The position numbers and the translations under genes are program-made. A stretch of DNA of 11,702 bases from Chloroflexaceae bacterium. GTDB lineage: Bacteria > Chloroflexota > Chloroflexia > Chloroflexales > Chloroflexaceae. Every line of letters starts with the position of its first letter. The first letter of the stretch is position 1. The notes beneath the pieces were generated by a model. That model searched no databases and had not been told where the DNA came from. It saw only the letters and a program-made list of their open reading frames with translations. Below are positions 11,583 to 11,702 of the stretch, piece after piece. Location: positions 1 through 11,702 of the forward strand of contig JAOACN010000118.1 in assembly GCA_026417815.1 (NCBI GenBank). Reading direction: 5' to 3'.

Positions 11583-11694
11583 GTACGTGTTCACACTTCT
11601 TCTGGGAGCGAGGGCATCTTGCCCTCGAAACCTGACGAGGGCGGGACGCCCTCGCTCCCAGGTCTGGGGGGTTACTCCAACTCCGAACACGTAC
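11583..11694. mobile_element. 112-bp MITE-like palindromic element, copy B
   Basis: Same length and orientation as the copy at 3926-4037 and identical at 104 of 112 positions. It has the same perfect ends GTACGTGTTC (11583-11592) and GAACACGTAC (11685-11694) and the same double CGAGGGC/GCCCTCG hairpins. It is flanked by GCGTGGGG (11575-11582) and GCGTAGGG (11695-11702), an 8-bp direct repeat with one mismatch. The window ends on the last base of that repeat. Confidence 0.85.
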
Positions 11695-11702
11695 GCGTAG
11701 GG

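Overview
This GC-rich window carries the distal half of the S10/spc/alpha ribosomal-protein super-operon, followed by the L13/S9 pair and the rsmD-coaD and yceD-rpmF-fabD clusters. All 18 recognisable genes lie on the + strand. The gene order, the zinc-type L36 and L32, the LID-cysteine adenylate kinase and the many G/C-rich intergenic palindromes suggest a Chloroflexota bacterium, perhaps class Chloroflexia (inference; no rRNA is present to confirm it). Bases 1-19 are not genomic: they match the Tn5/Nextera mosaic end exactly, so the window starts at an artificial contig end inside secY.

Layout: secY (3' part), adk, infA, rpmJ, rpsM, rpsK, rpsD, rpoA, rplQ, truA, rplM, rpsI; then rsmD, coaD and a coiled-coil gene; then yceD, rpmF and fabD. 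The set covers protein export (SecY), nucleotide balance (Adk), translation initiation (IF1), ribosomal proteins, the RNA polymerase alpha subunit, tRNA and rRNA modification (TruA, RsmD), CoA synthesis (CoaD) and entry into fatty-acid synthesis (FabD). The core families look ordinary. adk/infA, rplQ/truA, coaD/orf149 and yceD/rpmF are tightly packed or overlapping. The other gaps are unusually long for a ribosomal operon (130-415 bp).

Those gaps hold the interesting material. Two copies of a 112-bp palindromic element, 104/112 identical, lie at 3926-4037 and 11583-11694. They have identical 10-bp terminal inverted repeats and are flanked by 8-bp direct repeats, one perfect and one 7/8. This is a convincing small non-autonomous mobile element (MITE-like). 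The second copy has landed inside a copy of another repeat family. Two further repeat families (a GGGGAA-loop-TTCCCC hairpin and a GAGGGC-triloop-GCCCTC hairpin) recur through the gaps. A 103-bp multi-hairpin element closed by a perfect 12-bp stem lies between rpsI and rsmD.

Two promoters are clear by eye: TTGAAG-N17-TACAAT before rsmD and the full-consensus TTGACA-N18-TATAAT before yceD. The yceD leader has a long-range stem competing with a local hairpin, and no Shine-Dalgarno sequence before the start codon. A weaker internal promoter overlapping a perfect palindrome lies inside adk.
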